Shown piece by piece: positions 25,199 through 33,630 of a DNA stretch of 64,000 nucleotides. Below the pieces are notes generated by a model. It had not been told where the DNA came from, did not search any database, and saw only the letters and a list, made by a program, of their open reading frames with translations. The stretch is from positions 121,023-185,022 of the forward strand of contig JAZLFR010000049.1 in the NCBI GenBank assembly GCA_045615885.1, read 5' to 3'. Position 1 is the stretch's first letter. The number at the start of each line of letters is the position of its first letter. Source of the stretch: UBA1765 sp045615885 (lineage in GTDB: Bacteria; Fibrobacterota; Fibrobacteria; Fibrobacterales; Fibrobacteraceae). The position numbers and the translations under genes are program-made.

Positions 25199-26488
25199 CT
25201 ATTCAGTCATTCTGATTTCAATGAGAACTTCTTCGCGCCACTTCTTTACAAGCTCGGCAAGTTTTTCCGTTTCCATCTTGTTGGCGGTATAGGAACGGAT
25301 TTTTTCATAATCGTCTTCGATGGTAAGTTCGCGGGCCTGCTGTTCATCTTCGAGGCGGAAAACATGGTAGGAGCCGTCGATCATGACCGGAGCAGAGTTC
25401 TGGCCGACAGACAAATCAGAAACGGTTGCGATGTATGCCGTATCTACATCGGAACGCTGGAACCAGCCAAGGCGGCCGCCCAAATGGTTGGAACTCGGGT
25501 CGGTACTAATTTTTTTGGCAATGGCTCCAAAAGCTTCATTCGTATTCACATTCTTGGAAATAGAATCCGCCTTGGCCAAAACCGCTGCAGTATCTGCAGC
25601 AGATGGAATCGTGCGGAGCAAAATCTGCGCAGTGCGAACGCCATCTTCACGACGGCCGATTACCTTGATGATATGCCAACCAAGGTCCGTTTTTGCCGGT
25701 TCTTCGGAATGTTGGCCGTTGTTCAGGAGAGCCGCGGCACGTTCGTATTCCGGGTCAAGCAAGCCTTTCTTGATGTAACCGAGGTCGCCGCCCTTGCTTG
25801 CCGTAGAATCCTGGGAATGGTTCTTCGCCAAAATTTCCCAGTTCATTCCAATGTCCAAGCTGTCAATCAGGGAGTCAGCCACGGCGCGCACGGAATCAAG
25901 CACTCCCTTGTTCGGCTTCACATCCAACTGGATATGGGAAACGAGCACGCAGTTGTACTGGCGTGGCAGGGAATCCTTGTAGGCGGCATAAAATTCATCG
26001 ACATCCTTCTTGGTCGGGCTGAGCGTGCCGACATGCAACTGGCGAATGCGTGTCATGTACATGTGTTCGCGAATCTGCTTTGCAAGCTGGTCACGGTACT
26101 GAGCCATGCTAAGGCCGAGTTGCGCACGGATTGCACGTTCCAAAGTGACCAGGTCAATATGCTGGCTTGCGGCAAGACTAGTCAAGTGGTTCGTCACGCG
26201 GGATTCAACTTCTGCTTCAGAAACCTTGATGGAGTCACGATCGATACGGCTGAGCAAAACCTTATCGTCGATAAGCTTATCGAGCACATCTTTCTTGAGA
26301 TCGGCTTCGCTCTTGCCTTGCGATTCAGGCATTGCCTGGTAGCGGTAAAAACCTTCGAGCAATTCGGAACGCATAATAGGCTTGCCATCTACGACAGCGG
26401 CAACTGCTTCAAGCAATTCCGGCTCGGCAGCGGCAAACGTAGCAAACGACAAAACAAGCGCCAATGCGGCAAACAATCTAAACTTCAT
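25199..26488 (-). CDS. surA: SurA-like periplasmic peptidyl-prolyl isomerase/chaperone
   Basis: 429 residues. Signal peptide (KFRLFAALALVLSFATFAAA). SurA_N region LLEAVAAVVDGKPIMRSELLEGFYRY ... LDKLIDDKVLLSRI. Two parvulin domains follow: one around YNCVLVSHIQLDVK ... KGGDLGYIKKGLLDPEYERAAA ... GWHIIKVIGR, the second from VRTAQILLRTIPS to LGGRLGWFQRSDVDTAY and GSYHVFRLED. A chaperone for outer-membrane protein assembly in the periplasm. It lies 1 nt after a lipoprotein gene that also has SurA-N-like features, so the pair probably forms an operon. Confidence 0.9.
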   Translation of the reverse strand: MKFRLFAALALVLSFATFAAAEPELLEAVAAVVDGKPIMRSELLEGFYRYQAMPESQGKSEADLKKDVLDKLIDDKVLLSRIDRDSIKVSEAEVESRVTNHLTSLAASQHIDLVTLERAIRAQLGLSMAQYRDQLAKQIREHMYMTRIRQLHVGTLSPTKKDVDEFYAAYKDSLPRQYNCVLVSHIQLDVKPNKGVLDSVRAVADSLIDSLDIGMNWEILAKNHSQDSTASKGGDLGYIKKGLLDPEYERAAALLNNGQHSEEPAKTDLGWHIIKVIGRREDGVRTAQILLRTIPSAADTAAVLAKADSISKNVNTNEAFGAIAKKISTDPSSNHLGGRLGWFQRSDVDTAYIATVSDLSVGQNSAPVMIDGSYHVFRLEDEQQARELTIEDDYEKIRSYTANKMETEKLAELVKKWREEVLIEIRMTE

Positions 26489-26489
26489 T

Positions 26490-27302
26490 CTATTCTTCCT
26501 TCACAGACGGTTTCCAGTCGGCAAATACGGGATTTTTCTTTTTCAGTTCCAAGCGGAGTTCTTCCATTCTTGCCTTGCGCTTTTCAAGGCGAACATAGGT
26601 AAAGGCCTCGTCAGAGACTTCATCAAACGGCTTTACCGCTGCAGAATCTTGATAGGAAAGTACGATTATACTTCTCAAAGCACGATTGCAAACTTTAAAC
26701 GAAGTCAGCATGCCAACTTCAACATTGCGCAAATCCGGGGCGAGACATGTGTCAGGAGATTCCGAAACATTTTCAAACGGTTCAACAGACTTTAAGCGAT
26801 AATCCAACTTCGGAGCTTCCGAAAAGCGGTCGTTTCTTTTTGCCTTGTAGAACTCGTAACCGACATCCCACTTCGGGTAGGCAAGTACAACGCCACTCCA
26901 AGTGTACTTTCCGAACAGGAACTGTTCCGGATGCTGTTCATAATAGGTGTGAGCCTCTTCCTTAGAGACTCTGATGGAATCATTCACCGCAGAAAGGTAC
27001 GCCGTAGTCACAATTTTACGCTTTGCATCTTCCACGGCACGGGCAATATCTGGGTCCACATCAATTTTAGCCTCTACCGCAGCCTGGTAAAGCAATTCTT
27101 CATCGACCCATTTTTTCAAAAATTCAGCCTGTTCATCGGCAGCGAGAGTATCCCAGCCCGGTTTGATTTCATGCAAATCGGCCAAAGTCAGGCGAGACTT
27201 GCCCACTTGAACCACGGCAGGTCCATGTTCAGCCACACGTTCGGCAATGTAATCACATGCGACTAAAGAAATAGCCAACAAAAACAATAAAACTTTTTTC
27301 AT
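26490..27302 (-). CDS. Lipoprotein related to SurA/PrsA-type chaperones
   Basis: 270 residues with a lipobox (LLFLLAISLVACD), so probably lipid-anchored. The N-terminal half resembles SurA-N/PpiC proteins (VVQVGKSRLTLADLHEI, FLKKWVDEELLYQAAVEAKI, VSKEEAHTYYEQHPEQF). The region after residue 120 lacks a clear parvulin active-site pattern. Probably a folding factor without isomerase activity that works with the SurA-like protein encoded 1 nt downstream. TACATTAG (27309-27316) is 6 nt before ATG 27302. Confidence 0.8.
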   Translation of the reverse strand: MKKVLLFLLAISLVACDYIAERVAEHGPAVVQVGKSRLTLADLHEIKPGWDTLAADEQAEFLKKWVDEELLYQAAVEAKIDVDPDIARAVEDAKRKIVTTAYLSAVNDSIRVSKEEAHTYYEQHPEQFLFGKYTWSGVVLAYPKWDVGYEFYKAKRNDRFSEAPKLDYRLKSVEPFENVSESPDTCLAPDLRNVEVGMLTSFKVCNRALRSIIVLSYQDSAAVKPFDEVSDEAFTYVRLEKRKARMEELRLELKKKNPVFADWKPSVKEE

Positions 27303-27316
27303 CGCATTCTAATGTA

Positions 27317-27352
27317 GAAAAAAACACCCCTCTGGATTATAGACCAAAAGGG
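27317..27352 (-). terminator. Intrinsic terminator after the 122-aa lipoprotein gene
   Basis: On the minus strand, CCCTTTTGG (27344-27352) pairs, with two G-U pairs, with CCAGAGGGG (27327-27335), followed by TGTTTTTTT. Its T-run abuts the -10-like box of the next gene. Confidence 0.7.
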
Positions 27353-27378
27353 CGTTCTCGCTAAAAAGACAGCTAAAA

Positions 27379-27747
27379 TTACTGAGCGTTCAAATTGGCA
27401 TGTTTCTGCATGCACTGCTGGAGAGTGGAGCGTTCATCCTTACCAGCAATAACGCACGTAGTCTTGGCTTCACTATCCTTCACGAACTTGGTCTTTGCAA
27501 CCATGGTTCCTTTCATATAGAAATTGAACTGGCCATGTTTGCGGCCTGCATGGCAGGCTCCGGTAGCGTCAATTTGCTGACCAAATTCATCGGTAAAATG
27601 CCACTGGGCATTTTTCATGTGAAGGCCACTGCAGTTAAACGGCAGCATGGTTTCTTCGGCAGTCTGAACTTTACGATAGCTGCCACCGCAAGCAATCAAA
27701 GAAAGTGTCAATGGCATAGCCATTGCGAGCAGAATAATTTTTTTCAT
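27379..27747 (-). CDS. Small lipoprotein of unknown function
   Basis: 122 residues. Signal with lipobox LTLSLIACGG. The mature part has five further cysteines and tryptophan/glycine-rich strands (NAQWHFTDEFGQQIDATGACHAGRKHGQFNFYMKG) resembling MORN-like toxin-antidote or envelope repeats only loosely. TAGATTTG (27755-27762) is 7 nt before ATG 27747. It lies downstream of the APE acyltransferase gene on the same strand but has its own promoter box, so membership of the APE locus is uncertain. Confidence 0.75.
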   Translation of the reverse strand: MKKIILLAMAMPLTLSLIACGGSYRKVQTAEETMLPFNCSGLHMKNAQWHFTDEFGQQIDATGACHAGRKHGQFNFYMKGTMVAKTKFVKDSEAKTTCVIAGKDERSTLQQCMQKHANLNAQ

Positions 27748-27770
27748 AGTAGTCCAAATCTAATAAAGTT

Positions 27771-28565
27771 TTACATTCCTGCCAACGGGTCCCTTTCCTT
27801 TTCAGCCAAAAGCACTTCCTTCATTTTTTCGGTCAGTGTTATGGCGCTCTTGCCTGCGGGATCTTCCAGGTAGTTGATAATAGAAATTTGCGGCAAGACC
27901 TTCAAATTGTACAAATAACGTTCCGTCGGGTGGAATTGCAGCATTTTATCATATTTACGAAGGCCGATTTTTTCATTGCCACCAAAGTAGATTGGCAATA
28001 CATTGTTCTTGGAATACAGCGCAAAACGGGCAGCACCTTTTTTGAAGGTCCACGGTTCTCCAAAGCGGGATCGAGTTCCTTCCGGGAAAATGATCAGGTT
28101 GTTGCCTTCGCGCATTGACTTTGCCGCAGCTTCCAACTGATTATCGAACGGGAGAGTATTTGGAATGTAAAGGTTACGGATTATTGCAGAAATAAATTTA
28201 TTGTCGACAAGGGTGCCCTTCACAATGCAATCAGCGTTCGGAATCAGAGATATCAGCAGTACGACATCCAAAAGAGACGGGTGGTTTGCGATCACGACTT
28301 TTGATTTGGCGTTTTTCAAAAGTTCCTTGTTCTCGACAGAAAGATAAATGCCGCCTGTAAATTCCATATACCAGACAAACACCTTGAACGAATGGCTTAT
28401 GAACGCTCTAGCCAAACGACGGAACCGCTTTGCAGAAAAACCAGACAATATGTGCAGAACAGGAAATATCGACGTAGCAAGAATCAAGCTTCCAATGCCA
28501 AACACGGCGAAGGAAGACAGCTTTGATACAAGTCTACGCAGATATTTGATTTTTCTTAAAAGCAT
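27771..28565 (-). CDS. PlsC-type acyltransferase (APE cluster, ApeD-like)
   Basis: 264 residues, membrane-associated. Acyltransferase block I VIANHPSLLDVVLLIS (NHxxxxD), block III IIFPEGTRSRFGEPWTFKKGAARFAL and block IV VLPIYFGG. An N-terminal hydrophobic segment (FAVFGIGSLILATSIFPVLHIL) anchors it at the inner membrane. In aryl polyene clusters such enzymes acylate the lipid scaffold that carries the polyene. It sits 16 nt after the chain-length-factor-like gene in a minus-strand operon with the methyltransferase. Confidence 0.9.
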   Translation of the reverse strand: MLLRKIKYLRRLVSKLSSFAVFGIGSLILATSIFPVLHILSGFSAKRFRRLARAFISHSFKVFVWYMEFTGGIYLSVENKELLKNAKSKVVIANHPSLLDVVLLISLIPNADCIVKGTLVDNKFISAIIRNLYIPNTLPFDNQLEAAAKSMREGNNLIIFPEGTRSRFGEPWTFKKGAARFALYSKNNVLPIYFGGNEKIGLRKYDKMLQFHPTERYLYNLKVLPQISIINYLEDPAGKSAITLTEKMKEVLLAEKERDPLAGM

Positions 28566-28581
28566 ATTCAGGCGAAAATTC

Positions 28582-29280
28582 CTATAGCACAGGAAGCAGT
28601 CGTTCCTTTATGTAGGCAAGAGCCTCATCCGATGCAGTTTCTGCGTTACATACGAATGCAGAATCGTCGAGCTGCGCAATGGCTCCGTCTGAGCTTGTTG
28701 AAAGGCGAAGAGCGAGGGCGCAAGGAGCATTCGGGTAAGAAACGCCTGCAATGGGAGCGTATGTTTCTGGAATCAGTTCGTCTGCAAAAATGAAAATTCG
28801 TTCTGAATCGCTACCTAGGCGAAGCGAAGACACGCAGTCTGCAAGCCCCGTAGAAAAAGCCTTTTTGCCAGAGAACACTGCGGAATAGCCAGCCTCGTTC
28901 TTTTCAAGGATAGTCGCATTTGCAATGGAAGCGTTGAACACAGACAAACTAAAGTGAGCCGGCGAAACAGTCCCCTGCTCCAGGAATATCTGCGAAATTT
29001 TCAGCTGCTGTGCAATTTCCCCAAATTCAGAAGCGAAAGTGACTTTGACCGGTGCAAGCGCGATTTGCTGGTCGTCGTACGACACTTCGTGATTTACGAG
29101 CACGACCATCTTGGAGAGCGCACTCAAACGACGTCTGGTAAGCATTGGCACAAAAGCAATCTTCGGGGCAGGAACTTCTTTCAAAAGTTCCTTTTCGCCT
29201 TTTGCCCACAAAGCCCAATCCTCCTTGGATTCAAGGCCAGGAGCATAAAGGGCGATACGTTTAATGTAAACTGATGTCAT
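28582..29280 (-). CDS. Ketosynthase-like chain-length factor (APE cluster, ApeC-like)
   Basis: 232 residues, about half a ketosynthase. RRRLSALSKMVVLVNHEV and FSLSVFNASIANATILEKN match the family annotated as beta-ketoacyl synthase chain length factor. The catalytic Cys-His-His set of true ketosynthases is absent. In aryl polyene systems the ApeC-type subunit pairs with the ApeO-type ketosynthase (here 45209-46390, encoded 16 kb away on the other strand) to form a type II KS-CLF complex. That partnership is inferred from the family. Confidence 0.88.
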   Translation of the reverse strand: MTSVYIKRIALYAPGLESKEDWALWAKGEKELLKEVPAPKIAFVPMLTRRRLSALSKMVVLVNHEVSYDDQQIALAPVKVTFASEFGEIAQQLKISQIFLEQGTVSPAHFSLSVFNASIANATILEKNEAGYSAVFSGKKAFSTGLADCVSSLRLGSDSERIFIFADELIPETYAPIAGVSYPNAPCALALRLSTSSDGAIAQLDDSAFVCNAETASDEALAYIKERLLPVL

Positions 29281-29414
29281 AGTTTAGAGTACAGAATACA
29301 GAGGACAGAAGAAAGTAAGAAGACATAAGACGAAAGACGGAAGAAAGAAGCAAACAACTAATAACTAATGACTAATAACAAAAAAAATCTCTCGTCTAAT
29401 CTAGATCCTTCCCC
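29281..29414. repeat. Short repeat block inside the APE cluster
   Basis: No gene. Purine-rich units (AGTACAGAATACAGAGGACAG, AAGACATAAGACGAAAGACGG), AACTAATAACTAATGACTAATA, then CTCTCGTCTAATCTAGATCC, ending at the stop of the methyltransferase gene. Confidence 0.75.
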
Positions 29415-30506
29415 CTATTTCAACCTGAAGCGGAGGAGTGAGTAGGCGTTCGGCCCAATGTTGTGGTGAGCTTCCTTCAGTTCAAAGCCAGCGATTTCGA
29501 TAGCCTTGCGAAGTTCTTCAAAACGGTACATTTTGCTGTTGCCGTTCGCAATGCATGTGAAGTACAAAGAGGTTGCCTGCAAAGAATAGGAAGAAGCTTC
29601 AAAGCGCTGCTTGTCCCAAAGCGGTTCCAGAACATAAACATCAGTTTCTGCACTTGCGGCCTTGTGAATCTTGGTAAGTATCTTTGTGATTTCTTCCAAA
29701 GAGAAGCAATCAAGGAACTGGCTCATCCATACCGCGTCGGCACCTTCCGGGAATGCAGTAACATCGTCAAGAACATTGCACGGCAGCGTATTGATGCGGT
29801 CTTCAAAACCGGCTGCCTTCGCGTTCTTTTCGGCAACTGCGGTTTGGCCCGGCAAGTCGATGATGGAAACCTTTACATCAGGGTTGTATTTGCAGCAGGC
29901 AATAGCCCACTTGGCAGTGTTGCCACCAATGTCGAAAAGTCTTTTGCATGGAAGCGAAAATACAACAGGCAGCGCTTCCGGGAAGGCGAGGTCAGAATAG
30001 AAATGGTCAAAGCCGAACCAGCTCTTTTTCTGCTGATCGGTCAACTGGGAAAGCCCCTGATAGACTGTTTTCCATGGGCCAAGATGCGGGAGACCGGCAG
30101 GCTTGCCCTCACGCACGGATTCTTGCAAGTCATCGGCGCCGAGGTAGCAGATATCTTCCGAGAAATCCATATTCACCTTGGTCATTTCGTCCTTCAGAAT
30201 GAAGAAACCGACTTTGCCGAGGGTAAGGCGCAAATCATCTTCCTTGGTATCTTTGTGGAGCTTTACGATGCCCATGCCAAGGCCCATTTCGGTAAGAACG
30301 CCAACGCCATATTCAGACAAGCCGAGCTTGGCTGCAATTTCAGAAACGGTGATGCCAGCCTTGCGGGAATCGCTAATCACATCGAGAATGCCGAGATCGC
30401 GGAGAGCGCGTGCGGCCTGGAAACTCAGTGGAGCGAAGGCAATTTTTTGCGCTTCAAACTTGGCATCCACTGCAGAAATCTTATCGGAGCTATAAAATTC
30501 GAACAT
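29415..30506 (-). CDS. O-methyltransferase-like protein (APE cluster, ApeB-like)
   Basis: 363 residues from MFEFYSSDKISAVDAK. N-terminal winged-helix dimerisation domain (ISDSRKAGITVSEIAAKLGLSEYGVGVLTEM), then a Rossmann SAM domain: RLFDIGGNTAKWAIACCKYN, VSIIDLPGQTAVAEKNA, AVWMSQFLDCFSLEEITKI, VYVLEPLWD. In APE pathways the methyltransferase modifies the aryl head group. TAACTTTG (30515-30522) lies 8 nt and TATATTTG (30531-30538) 24 nt before the chosen ATG. An upstream in-frame ATG (30575) lies before these boxes and is rejected. Transcribed divergently from the ACP operon. Confidence 0.88.
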   Translation of the reverse strand: MFEFYSSDKISAVDAKFEAQKIAFAPLSFQAARALRDLGILDVISDSRKAGITVSEIAAKLGLSEYGVGVLTEMGLGMGIVKLHKDTKEDDLRLTLGKVGFFILKDEMTKVNMDFSEDICYLGADDLQESVREGKPAGLPHLGPWKTVYQGLSQLTDQQKKSWFGFDHFYSDLAFPEALPVVFSLPCKRLFDIGGNTAKWAIACCKYNPDVKVSIIDLPGQTAVAEKNAKAAGFEDRINTLPCNVLDDVTAFPEGADAVWMSQFLDCFSLEEITKILTKIHKAASAETDVYVLEPLWDKQRFEASSYSLQATSLYFTCIANGNSKMYRFEELRKAIEIAGFELKEAHHNIGPNAYSLLRFRLK

Positions 30507-30697
30507 AAACCATCCAAAGTTATTTTCCCCCAAATATAGCTTTGAATTATAGCGACATATTGCAAATCGGAACATTTTTATTCCCCAAAAACCGACTTAT
30601 AGCAAAATTTAGCTGACGAAAACAAGGTTTTTCGCTATATTTTTACATATTAAAGGTCCTTAATTTCACAAAGAAATGGCCAAAATTTGGAGATTTT
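30507..30697. promoter_or_regulatory. Divergent promoter region of the APE cluster
   Basis: AT-rich 191-bp gap between the methyltransferase (minus) and the first ACP (plus). Minus-strand boxes are TATATTTG (30531-30538) and TAACTTTG (30515-30522). On the plus strand CTATATTTTTACATATTAAAGG lies about 50 nt before ACP1, whose start has a GGAG Shine-Dalgarno. This is the only point from which both arms of the cluster diverge, so it is the likely control region. Confidence 0.5.
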
Positions 30698-30970
30698 ATG
30701 TCTGATTTGAATACCCGCATCAAGGAAGTGCTCATCAAGGCACTGGAACTTGAAGACATTACGCCAGCCGATATCATCGACGACGCACCGCTTTTTGGCG
30801 AAAGCGAAAACGGACTCGGATTGGATTCCATCGACGCTCTTGAACTCGGCATTGCCATCAAGGAAAACTTCGGTGTTTCATTTGCCGTTGTAAACGACGA
30901 AACCCGCAAGCACTTTGCAAGCGTCAACGCCCTTGCAGCATACATTTCTGCAAACTCCACCAACGCATAA
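30698..30970 (+). CDS. Acyl carrier protein 1 (APE cluster)
   Basis: 90 residues, acidic. The phosphopantetheine serine is in GLDSIDALELGIAI, the DSI variant typical of APE and fatty-acid-like ACPs. Carries the aryl starter and growing polyene as a thioester. GGAG precedes ATG 30698. Followed by a second ACP 84 nt downstream. Confidence 0.95.
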   Translation: MSDLNTRIKEVLIKALELEDITPADIIDDAPLFGESENGLGLDSIDALELGIAIKENFGVSFAVVNDETRKHFASVNALAAYISANSTNA

Positions 30971-31017
30971 CTTTAAAAAAGGAAAGAAGCTAGGTTCAAA
31001 AACACTGGAAGTAACGG

Positions 31018-31053
31018 TTTCTTGCATCTGGATCTTGCATCTTGCATCTTATT
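31018..31053. repeat. CTTGCATCT tandem repeat directly before the second ACP start
   Basis: CTTGCATCTGGATCTTGCATC followed by another CTTGCATCTT abuts ATG 31054 with only ATT between and leaves no room for a Shine-Dalgarno. The same unit, usually in inverse as AGATGCAAGA, occurs at about 5001, 22708-22738, 25173-25197, 46866 and 63533. Confidence 0.7.
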
Positions 31054-31302
31054 ATGGAAAAACAGGAAATTTTCGAAAAGCTCAAAGCTGCTCTCATTGA
31101 AGAATTCGACATGGACGAAGCCAAGGTAACTCCTGAAGCTCGCCTCTACGAAGATTTGGAACTTGATAGCATTGACGCTGTAGACCTTATTGTAAAGCTC
31201 AAGTCCATGCTCCCGAAGAATATCGACCCGGAAGTATTCAAGACAGTTCGCACCATGCAAGACGTTGTAGACGCAATCTACAACTTGATCCAAAGTAAAT
31301 GA
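31054..31302 (+). CDS. Acyl carrier protein 2 (APE cluster)
   Basis: 82 residues. Phosphopantetheine attachment motif LELDSIDAVDLIVKLK. It differs clearly from ACP1, as expected for the two specialised ACPs of APE clusters (ApeE/ApeF-type). Start ATG 31054 (MEKQEIFEKLKAAL); an upstream TTG lies in repeat DNA. Its TGA overlaps the ATG of the fusion gene (ATGA). Confidence 0.94.
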   Translation: MEKQEIFEKLKAALIEEFDMDEAKVTPEARLYEDLELDSIDAVDLIVKLKSMLPKNIDPEVFKTVRTMQDVVDAIYNLIQSK

Positions 31303-33620
31303 AATCCGTAGCGGGAAAGATTTTCTTTACCGCACTTTCGGTTCTCTATCCAGTGCTGGTGTTTTGTGGCCTGGAATTCTGGGGACTTTCTCCAAGGCGC
31401 CTGAGCATTTTGCTTTTGGCGCTTGCTTTTTATCAGTTCCTGAACTTTACGAAAAACAAAAGTGATTCCAGCGCACTTGGCAGGGCAAACTTAATCAAAA
31501 CAATCGCCCTGATTGCATTGATTCTTGTTTGCGGCGTTGTTTCTTTTTGCGCAGACAGCATCATGTTCCTCAAGTTCTACCCGGTGCTTGTAAACCTTAG
31601 CCTACTCGCCTTTTTTGCATTCACGCTTTGGAAAAAGCCGTCGTTTGCGTTCCGCATGGCAAACCTTGGCGATAAGACAATCAAGCGTTCGCCAGTCGGC
31701 AAACTAGTGGAGCGCTACTGCGACAAGGTCACTTTTGCCTGGTGCATTTTTTTCGTAGTCAACGGAACCATTTCTTTTGCAACCGTATTGTGCGCCTCCG
31801 AAAAAGTATGGTCTTTGTACAATGGTTTAATTTCATACATTTTAATCGGAGTTTTCTTTGGAGTAGAATTCATTATTCGAAAGGTTGTTCAGCACAACAT
31901 GAAATCCTACATACCAGTAAGTGAGTTTAAGGTAGATTCCAGACCAGGCGATTGCGTGGTTTGTTTTGAAGATGGTGATTCCGGGGAAGTCACCTGGAAC
32001 CAGTTTGTGAGCGATGTTTCCAAGGTGCGCATCTACCTTGATTCCGTTTCTACCAAATCGTGGATACTCCACTGCGACGACGCCTATTTTTACCTGGTCG
32101 CCCTCATGGCAATGCTCCAGGGCGGCAAAAAAGCCTTTGTGACGGCCAACCGCCAAGAAGCGTTCTTGAAGGAAATCAAGAAAGACGGCATGGGGCTCAT
32201 TACAGATGCTCCCGCAGCAACGGAACTCGGGGCCGTGCTAGTTCAAGACCTTTTAAAAAACGATTCCAAAGAAATTCGTTGGAACACATTCGACAAAAGT
32301 TCTGCAGAAATGGCTGTGTTTACTTCGGGAACCACCGGAGAACCTAAAGTTCTAAACAAGCCGTTCTGGCTGTTTGAAAACGAAGCCTTTGAACTTGGCA
32401 AAACCCTGGGCGATCAATACGAAGGCAACCGAGTATATAGCACGGTGAACCACCACCATGTTTACGGCAAGGCTTTTGCATTCTTTGTTCCGCTTGTTCT
32501 TGGCGTTCCGTTCAAGCGCACCCGCATCGACTACCCTGCAGAAATTGCAACGCTTGCGGGGCGGGGCGTAGTGCTCGTTTCGAGCCCCGCATTCTTAAAG
32601 CGCTTCATCGCAGAAACGGACTCTGCAATAGAATTCAAGAATTCTCCCTTGGTACTTTCTTCCGGCGGCCCGCTGCCAGAAGACGTTTCGCGAAAGACCG
32701 GCGAACTGCTAAACACCAAGGTCACAGAAATCTACGGAAGCAGCGAAACTGGGGCCATAGCGCATCGTCAAATCGTAGACCACTCCGAATGGATTCCCTT
32801 TGAGTCGTGCAAAATGAGCATCGCTGAAAATGGCTGCTTGAACATCAAGTCAAACTATGTTTTGGAACCAGATGGCTTTACATCTGGAGACCTGGGCGAA
32901 GTTGGCGAAGACGGAACTTTCAAGCTGTTAGGCCGCGCAGATTCCATCGTAAAGATTGAGGAAAAACGCATATCGCTCCCCGAAGTAGAAATGCGAATCC
33001 GGCAAACCGGCTTGGTGCAAGATGTGCGCGTGGTGCCCATGGCTGGCAAACGCCAATACCTTGCCGCGGCTATCGTACTCAATGCCGAAGGACGCAAAAA
33101 ATTTGCAGACGCTCGCAAACTTAAAATCAACAATTTCTTTAAGAACAATCTTATGTCATTTCTTGAAAATACAGTGACTCCAAAAAAATGGCGCTATCTC
33201 GAGGAACTCCCTCAGGATACTCAAGGCAAAATCAAGAACCGCGACATTCAGGCGCTATTCAACCTGGGTGAAAACGGTAACTTCAATGTAGTCAAGTTCA
33301 GCTGTGACGTAGGTTCTTTCACTGCTACCCTGGTATTCCCGGAAACAAGCGATTACTACAACGGTCACTTCCCTACTTTCAAGCTGTTGCCAGCCGTCGT
33401 GCAAGTCGATGTGGTCTTGCGCCTTGCCCGTGCATTTTTGAACGTGCCGAAGGAACTTGACCGTATTCAGCGCACAAAGTTCACGAACCCGATATTCCCG
33501 GGCGAGCCGGCAACAATTACAGCAAACTACAATGCAGAAACAGGCAAGCTGTCGTTCAGCATCACAAACGAAGCCTCTGGAAAAACACTCAGCTCGGGCA
33601 TCATTGTGTTAAAGGTATAG
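31299..33620 (+). CDS. Triple fusion: membrane domain + acyl-ACP ligase + hotdog dehydratase (ApeG-H-I-like)
   Basis: 773 residues. Residues 1-200 hold five or six hydrophobic helices (VLYPVLVFCGLEFWGLSP..., LIKTIALIALILVCGVVSF, LISYILIGVFFGVEFIIRK), like the membrane protein encoded separately in many APE clusters. Residues ~200-640 are an adenylate-forming ligase: AVFTSGTTGEPKVLNK (~342-356), VTEIYGSSETGAIAHR, TSGDLGEVGEDGTFKLLGRADSIVKIEEKR and the late catalytic Lys region TQGKIKNRD. Residues ~655-773 are a FabA/FabZ-like hotdog with SDYYNGHFPTFKLLPAVVQ. It should load the aryl acid onto an ACP and dehydrate intermediates at the membrane. The ATGA overlap with ACP2 indicates coupled expression. 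Confidence 0.92.
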   Translation: MKSVAGKIFFTALSVLYPVLVFCGLEFWGLSPRRLSILLLALAFYQFLNFTKNKSDSSALGRANLIKTIALIALILVCGVVSFCADSIMFLKFYPVLVNLSLLAFFAFTLWKKPSFAFRMANLGDKTIKRSPVGKLVERYCDKVTFAWCIFFVVNGTISFATVLCASEKVWSLYNGLISYILIGVFFGVEFIIRKVVQHNMKSYIPVSEFKVDSRPGDCVVCFEDGDSGEVTWNQFVSDVSKVRIYLDSVSTKSWILHCDDAYFYLVALMAMLQGGKKAFVTANRQEAFLKEIKKDGMGLITDAPAATELGAVLVQDLLKNDSKEIRWNTFDKSSAEMAVFTSGTTGEPKVLNKPFWLFENEAFELGKTLGDQYEGNRVYSTVNHHHVYGKAFAFFVPLVLGVPFKRTRIDYPAEIATLAGRGVVLVSSPAFLKRFIAETDSAIEFKNSPLVLSSGGPLPEDVSRKTGELLNTKVTEIYGSSETGAIAHRQIVDHSEWIPFESCKMSIAENGCLNIKSNYVLEPDGFTSGDLGEVGEDGTFKLLGRADSIVKIEEKRISLPEVEMRIRQTGLVQDVRVVPMAGKRQYLAAAIVLNAEGRKKFADARKLKINNFFKNNLMSFLENTVTPKKWRYLEELPQDTQGKIKNRDIQALFNLGENGNFNVVKFSCDVGSFTATLVFPETSDYYNGHFPTFKLLPAVVQVDVVLRLARAFLNVPKELDRIQRTKFTNPIFPGEPATITANYNAETGKLSFSITNEASGKTLSSGIIVLKV

Positions 33621-33630
33621 GATTAGTGGA

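Noticed and set aside
25184..26602. 472-residue plus-strand frame
   Set aside because: Antisense to the SurA-like and lipoprotein genes; no coherent protein features.
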